This document shows positions 29,053 through 34,304 of a stretch of DNA of 34,304 nucleotides, one piece after another. The notes under the pieces were generated by a model, which ran no database searches, was not told the origin of the DNA, and saw only the letters and a list, made by a program, of their open reading frames with translations. This DNA comes from Mesaphorura yosii. Its lineage: Eukaryota; Arthropoda; Collembola; Poduromorpha; Tullbergiidae. The position numbers and the translations under genes were made by a program. Within the stretch, counting starts at the first letter, position 1. Every line of letters starts with the position of its first letter. Where the stretch lies: assembly GCA_009869945.1 (NCBI GenBank), contig WIXG01000597.1, forward strand, positions 1 to 34,304, in the 5' to 3' direction.

Positions 29053-30356
29053 ATGTATTCTAAGTTAACGTACAGGCTAATTGAATTCTGCATACAATGT
29101 GGGCACTACGTCTCAGGCACGCCATATCGCTGGAATCGAACAACATCGCGGATGGAGTTTCAGCAAGGAAAATTAATTCGTATTAGAAGCTATGCCTCAA
29201 TATGCTTAAGCTTCTTCTTCTCGACATCAGCTAGTCTCAATTTGTACATACAATTACAGCAACATGGTTTTGACCTGCATCGAAACTCTCTCATGATCTC
29301 AATTTCAATTTTTTTTTCGGCATACATATCAAATATTGGTGTTTACGGTCTTCATACGGACTGTGAAGATTTTCGGGACTTGGCCAATTGTACTCAAGAC
29401 CTGGTCATGCTGCATGAACGTAAGTCTCGTCCCGAAAGAATGTGAAATATAGCCAAGCTCAATGCTTTACATATTCAGGACACTTTCCCGGACGAGCGAA
29501 CAAACGACCGACCTTCCTCTGCAATCTTGGCTTACTGCTCGAAGTGGCATTTTGCATGAATTTGACAATGAACGCTGGACTTCTTGGCATGGTCGGCGAT
29601 TGCGAAACCCATTTTCTGTACTTCTGGTTTCCCTCATATATGTGTGACGCTAGATTCGATTATTCTCAGTTTGCCCCAGCTGTACTACAACGAAATATGA
29701 TCAAATTAAGTCTCGGAGCCGCTCAAAGCGCAATATTCGGCCATTACTTGTCGTCTGGCTTGGTACTCTTCAGCGAGCTTTTTCCATTGGCCATCTTCAC
29801 AATGGCAGTACTTGAACAATGGAAGTAAGTCCACCACATTAAGGCAATTCTTAAGCTATTGTAGCGAATTTCATGAAGCCTTAAAATTTTGGATTGCAGG
29901 TCGGACGTCATCGCGAATCCTTCAAAACGTGCCATTATTCTACATCTGCACCGCTGTGCAGTCATAATGATAGCTCAGGTCAACAGTGGCAATATCGGTC
30001 GAATTCTATTTCCGGGACACATTCTTCTATTCTACAGTCTTTTCATGGTTGGCATGAATGTGATTCTCCGGCATACGTCTTCATTTTTCTTGACGCAGAT
30101 TATGATTTTCTATTGTTTCTGTTGCATTGCACACTTCATGGTGACACTGACGATCTTATGGAAGCTGACTGAGATATCCAAAACTATGTTGGGGAATTTG
30201 AGACGACAGCGTACTCAAAAACTGGAAAACACGCTGTTTAAATCCATCCAACCCGTGAGAATGCAGTTTGGTGCATTTGGTTATTTTGATAAGTCCATGT
30301 ATCTATTCATTGCTGCAATCATCGTCGATCAAACAATCAACTCTTTGCTTCTATAA
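29053..30356 (+). CDS. Gustatory-receptor-like seven-transmembrane protein
   Basis: Three exons, 29053-29419, 29479-29824 and 29900-30356 (introns 59 and 75 bp, GTAAGT donors), give 389 residues, the normal size of insect-type gustatory receptors (7tm_7 family). Hydrophobic segments are spread along the chain (ASICLSFFFSTSASLNLYI; LGLLLEVAFCMNL; HYLSSGLVLFSELFPLAIFT; HILLFYSLFMVGMNVIL; MIFYCFCCIAHFMVTLTIL; SMYLFIAAIIVDQ). The C-terminal QPVRMQFGAFGYFDKSMYLF corresponds to the conserved last loop and helix of such receptors. The family forms ligand-gated cation channels for taste or odour with an intracellular N-terminus. The frame is intact. A nonsense-mutated relative is at 10.1-10.8 kb. Confidence 0.8.
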
Positions 30357-31115
30357 TTTAAGAAATTCGATTATTCCGAGTTTGCAAAGCCAGTTATAAG
30401 TACTCCATTGTCTTCAATCTTTACCGAAGCGATTTATTATTTCGTTTGGGTTTGGTATTTGGCTACACGATAATGAGCCGTTTCTATCTCCTGGCTCTCC
30501 AGATGGATAAATCCCATAATCAATGTTTCATTCCCGAGCATGTTCGCTGTATGAACATTGAGCATGTATTTAGTTACGTCATCATTCAGTCGACAGAACT
30601 CCAACCATGCAACCACCGGTGTGCTCCTCTTTTCTATTTCAAATATTATATTATCGTTCGGAAAATCGTCTTTTGTTCTTTTCAAGAATATTATATCAGA
30701 TTCCTTTCGAATACTTGCTCATGCAATAAACTCGATTCGGGTTACCCGAATTAGCCAAATGATAAAATGTGAGATTCATGCCACCATATGAAATAATGCC
30801 TGCACCTGGAGATTTTTGTTTCGGTTAAACAATTAAAGTATTATGACTCAAAAAAGTTTGTTTTCTAGTGAAATCGAGCCTCGTTCATCCGTTTTCCTTC
30901 TACGTCATGTGACATATCGCCATATGCCCACTTGCTAACCGATGAGAGTCGTCGAGAGTCTGTGGAAGGAATTCACCTGTTGATTCTCTGGGTGTTTTGG
31001 TGTGACTGTTGCGGCATATGCAGTGCAGAAGCGGTTAACTCCAACAGGGTGACCTAGACAGAATTAATTACATTTGAGATTCGCATTGCAAAGTAGTTTG
31101 AGTGGTGCGTCCTTC
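30357..31115. other. Intergenic with one unexplained open stretch
   Basis: About 760 bp. On the minus strand 30437-30685 an 82-codon frame without ATG (STPVVAWLEFCRLNDDVTKY...) looks somewhat protein-like and could be a last exon, but no splice partner was found. The right part should hold the NB-ARC promoter. Confidence 0.35.
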
Positions 31116-32511
31116 ATGGGCAACCACTCTTCCACAAGACACTCCAAGAATAAAATGGCTCCAACAACTCAAGGACGGGGCGGGCCAGGTAACCTTCCTA
31201 TTCTCCATATAAAGATTAAAGTAACCTACGTATGTCCTTTCAGGTGTCCTCGTGGGTCGAGATAAGGAGCTGAACGCTTTGGCCGAATTATACACGCAGG
31301 ATACACCGCCTGTTGTGCTCGTCACAGGCCCCCGAGGCATAGGGAAGACCAAGCTGACCATCGAATTCGGCTTCGAGCAACGCGGGTTGTTTCTTGGTCT
31401 AAATGGGCACAATTTCGACATGTTACGAAGTACGATCGTACAGACGGCTGACTTACTTCGGATTCGTACAACTGATTTAACTTACCAGAAGCATCCCAAG
31501 TGGTCAAGCGATGATGCTCTCGTATCAGTCAGATACAGGCAGAGATGCATGAATGACATAATGGGAGAATTAGTCGAAGTCTGTAAGGAGAAATGCAGGG
31601 ATGTGCGAATCATCTTGGTAATTGATAATGTCAACGAATTGGAGACGATCAAGACAATACTCGCTTCATTTACGGAGTTCATGAGAGCCAATTGCTTCAT
31701 CATTATCAATTTAGCATTGCACCTGCAGCACTACTCAGAGCAGTGGAAGGAGGAGCACGGAATGGATTTACACGTCCTGCCACTTCCTTCCTTGGATTCG
31801 GAGGGTGCTAAACTACTCATACGAGGAGAATTCAATGATTTCACTCGGGGAATAAATTCAGCTGTCCAAACACTGGTCGAGACACTGCAGAAGCTTCCGG
31901 TATTACTGCTGCTTGTTTGTGTTTACATTAAACTGAAGAAAAAACACGGGAATTACACGGTGGCGGACTACCTGGAACTTTACCAAGAACGTAAGCGTCA
32001 AGCCTCCGAGAATCCATTCTGTGCCCTCCTCCAACAGCAAAATCTGGTCTCCGGACTGGTTTGGGACATTTCGCTGGCTGGAATAAAGCAATCCGAGCTG
32101 GAGGAGCACCGCCTAGCTATGGAAATCCTACGAATCTGTGCATACTCGCTCCCCGAACAAATTCCATACAATTTCCTGGCTCCACTTCTACAACGTGACT
32201 ACAATCTGGATAAATTGGACCAAGCCGTCACAATCTTAATTGAGTATGCCCTGCTGGACGGAGACGCTCAAGCCTGTCGCATGCACCGCCAATTTCAAGA
32301 ATTCATGCGAGTAGAAATTCAAAGTGCTGGCAGAGACAAAGAAATTGAGTTTCTGACCAAATTAATGGGAATCTTGGCAGTAGTCTGCGACCGCCTCCAA
32401 CGAGTGGACGTACTGCATGCAATTTCCCTCATGGACTATGCATGGACAGTCGTGACTGAACTTGTAAGCGTGGGTCTGCAATTTCAATGCACATGCGAAA
32501 GTCGTTTTTAG
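31116..32511 (+). CDS. NB-ARC STAND ATPase with myristoylation-type N-terminus
   Basis: Exon 1 (31116-31188) starts MGNHSSTRHSKNK: Gly2 and Ser6 form an N-myristoylation signal followed by basic residues, suggesting membrane targeting. A 55-bp intron (31189-31243) leads into exon 2 with the NB-ARC module: P-loop GPRGIGKTKL, Walker B IILVIDNVNE, and the winged-helix region (EHRLAMEILRICAYSLPEQI). STAND ATPases of this type act as switches in cell death and immunity (Apaf-1, plant NLRs). Normally repeats follow (TPR or WD40); here the frame ends at 32511. A GTAAGC donor at 32464 suggests the exon ended there, and the hAT fragment begins at the same place, so the gene is probably truncated. Confidence 0.75.
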
Positions 32512-32905
32512 CGATGAAACTTGTCGAAATCGGGTTCGCGCCGAAGCAAATCGCCAGTTGTTTGTTGAATTTAAGCTGCTTGGGGTGATCGTTTTCGTAT
32601 TTTGTGCCAATTAATTTCCCAGATATGTCAATGTTGAGTTGCTTCGAAGAATTTGGCTTAACTTGGCTAGGCTTGTCTACTTCAATGCGACAATGCGGAT
32701 CGAAGTTGACAACAATTTTATAAGTATCCTCATGCGAAGCCTTTAGATGCTTTTTAAAATTTGAGGCATTCTTTCCGGCGAGCCGCTTCTGGTACCCATC
32801 AACTTGACAAGCTGATGCATCCGATTTCGAGTCGTAAGTAAAGTATTTCCAAACATTTGAGAATACTTGTTGTTTCCTTCGGCTGTTGAGCCGGCTTGTT
32901 GCCAG
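32429..32905 (-). mobile_element. hAT transposase fragment with BED-type finger
   Basis: A 158-codon open frame that an ATG-based search misses: entered after ttctctag at 32905, it reads a BED finger (SNVWKYFTYDSKSDASACQV, GKNASNFKKHLKASH) and then the start of the transposase (NKQLAICFGANPISTSFIAK, CIEIADPRLQVQSRLSM). The second Cys expected in the finger (C-x2-C) is Asp, so zinc binding is doubtful. No catalytic core follows; the frame ends over the last codons of the NB-ARC gene on the other strand. It is distinct from the hAT copy at 8.3-9.4 kb. Confidence 0.7.
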
Positions 32906-33380
32906 CTAGAGAACTGTATCTTGAAATGAATATGACTGCGATCGATGATTCATCAAAATGATCAGCCCAGTAAATTCGCCGTTGGCACACACTTTTGATT
33001 TTAGCTTTATTAGCGTTTAATTTAACTTTAATTGGCGAGTTACAAAATCCTTGTGGTGCTACTTTACTTGAAGCAGTGTGTGTGTAGGGCCAGCGACTTA
33101 CGCGCAGTACAGGTGGATCTCAGCAAAACCATTCAACTCTCACTTCCACACAGAGGTGGCGAGAGTCCGTTCACATTACCCCAGTTACATTTAAACTCTG
33201 ACGGACTCAGAAACCGTACACTTGTCGTCCAGGTGGCCTTTGTTTCCAATTTGATAGCGGTGACGGAGCAGATTTGTCAAGACGATGATTGATTCATGTT
33301 GCCTCCTGACTAGCACGGCGGGAGTAGTTGCGGGATGTGGAACATCGTCTGATCCTACAATTAGGATAACATATTGAACG
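32906..33380. other. No clear gene
   Basis: A plus-strand open stretch at 33032-33292 (86 codons, no ATG; begins with a hydrophobic LASYKILVVLLYLKQCVC) could be a secreted-protein exon but has no visible partner. Otherwise nothing is recognised. Confidence 0.3.
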
Positions 33381-33383
33381 AAG

Positions 33384-33630
33384 TCACAAACACATTAAGC
33401 TCACACAAGAAACGCAATATTCTTGGCATGCCTCTTTGATCAGATCCTCTTCCGATACTTGATAGGCCCTGAGTCCGAATAGATTGTTTAACGACTGCAC
33501 CAACTGGACAAATATTAAAGGAAATATAATCATATTGAACAAATTATGATAAGATTGGTTCAAGGCATACTTATACCACCTGGTGTCTCGGAGTTGTCCA
33601 GATCCAAACATTCCCTGATCTCTTGGCTGT
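33384..33630 (-). other. Possible 5' exons of a minus-strand gene
   Basis: An ATG at 33630 starts MNSQEIRECLDLDNSETP, followed by possible GT donors; after a good acceptor (ttaatatttgtccag) an open stretch LVQSLNNLFGLRAYQVSEED follows. The exon joins cannot be fixed and no family is recognised. Confidence 0.25.
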
Positions 33631-33879
33631 TCATCTTTTAACTGCTTTGATGCCAGGTGTTCAAGTTTTGCTGACGATTCTACTTTAGTGACAATTTTTT
33701 TAAATTAACCACGTGCCTAAGCCATTAAGGTAAAACACGTGCCTGGACTGGCTGTCAGGAAAGTTCAAAAGAGGGACTGAATCTTTATAAAATGAAATCG
33801 AAGGTGAAACTGCATTACTCAGGTAACGCATGAAATGACGCAATGGAATATTTCAAATCCTGTGCTTTGAAAGTCTCTT

Positions 33880-34080
33880 TGAAACTGGAACTGAGTTGGG
33901 AACTCAGTTCTACTCAGTTCTTACTGCTGAAACTCAGTTCTCAGTTCCAGTTCCCTCAACTCCGTTTCGATTTTGAGTTCCAGTTCCAGTTCCTTCCACA
34001 AACCGTAGTTTCAGTTCCACTACCAAGAACTGAGACTGGAACTGAGTAAGAACTGAGTTCGGAACTAGAACTGATACAGC
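33880..34080. repeat. GGAACT/AGTTCC array in both orientations
   Basis: Dense copies of GGAACTGAGT and its complement ACTCAGTTCC: the first part (33886-33910) and the last part (34030-34070) carry GGAACTGAGT, the middle (33905-34020) mainly AGTTCCAGTTCC. The strands can form long hairpins. Similar in style to the TTCGG array at 9.6 kb. Confidence 0.7.
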
Positions 34081-34152
34081 ACTACCTCCCGCACACATAC
34101 AAAAATCATATTCAACTTATCACCAGTTCGAGCAGTAACGTTGTAAAAAGAA

Positions 34153-34304
34153 ATGGAGCTCTTCAAGCAAATGTACCCTGGCTTGGTCATCGGGCTGATC
34201 CTGCTCGTGACGACTACGTGACTTCTGTAGTCTAAACTACAATCCAATTCTATTACTTTCAACCTATTTTTGTCAGACAGGCCTTGGCGGTCCCCTTGCA
34301 ACAA
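34153..34304 (+). CDS. First two exons of a secreted protein (cut by window end)
   Basis: Exon 1 (34153-34217) starts with ATG and encodes a hydrophobic leader (MELFKQMYPGLVIGLILL). A 59-bp intron (GTGACT...tttttgtcag, 34218-34276) splits a Thr codon, and exon 2 continues TQALAVPLQQ to the edge. A signal peptidase site after QALA fits well. Exon phases agree and the intron has the size usual in this window. Product unknown. Confidence 0.5.

Noticed and set aside
1..34304. CRISPR array, operons, bacterial ribosome sites or rRNA/tRNA genes
   Set aside because: Introns, TATA and AATAAA signals mark eukaryotic DNA; no regular spacer-repeat pattern or recognisable structural RNA gene was seen.

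Overview
This is animal nuclear DNA, most likely from an arthropod. Several genes have short GT-AG introns of 55-90 bp. The gene families present are insect-type gustatory-receptor-like proteins, a takeout/JHBP-domain protein, calpain, NB-ARC and death-fold proteins, and hAT, MULE and Ty1/copia transposons. A springtail (Collembola) would fit the mix of compact introns, expanded chemoreceptors and NB-ARC proteins, but that is an inference.

Layout. Positions 1-8255 hold a nearly complete, unusually long Ty1/copia LTR element. It has a gag-pol ORF, a furin-site and fusion-glycoprotein-like env reading frame, and a third acidic/low-complexity ORF. It sits inside the coding region of a hAT transposase whose 3' part continues to 9429. 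Positions 9430-12000 carry low-complexity repeats, a chemoreceptor pseudogene and a MULE transposase fragment. Positions 12510-14281 (minus strand) hold a Rho-family GTPase whose upstream exons encode two CARD-like death-fold domains. All splice phases agree with one seven-exon CARD-CARD-Rho gene, interrupted by one in-frame stop. Broken JHBP (14.5-14.9 kb) and modular trypsin (15.3-15.8 kb) genes follow. Positions 16530-19590 (minus) encode a stonustoxin-like (SNTX/MACPF-CDC-related) protein with a signal peptide, one in-frame TGA and 3' frame changes. Head to head with it lies a 450-codon helical protein (19.6-20.9 kb, plus) with a related exon at 21.83-22.05 kb (minus). A clean two-exon gene for a 103-residue secreted protein lies at 21.07-21.47 kb (minus).

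The right half has an intact two-exon calpain (22.2-24.1 kb, minus), two paralogous ricin-B lectins with GPI-like tails pointing away from each other (25.0-25.6 kb minus, 27.8-28.4 kb plus), and a death-domain remnant and other broken coding pieces between them. It also has an intact three-exon chemoreceptor (29.05-30.36 kb), an NB-ARC STAND ATPase with an N-myristoylation-type start (31.1-32.5 kb) abutted by a BED-finger hAT fragment, a GGAACT-rich inverted repeat array, and the first two exons of a secreted-protein gene at the right edge.

Theme: the non-mobile genes are mostly extracellular recognition/defence proteins (lectins, SNTX-like, protease, takeout), chemosensory receptors, and intracellular death-fold/NB-ARC signalling proteins. 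At least six otherwise long reading frames each carry a single in-frame stop. This suggests fast gene birth and death in a transposon-rich region, or consensus errors in the assembly.
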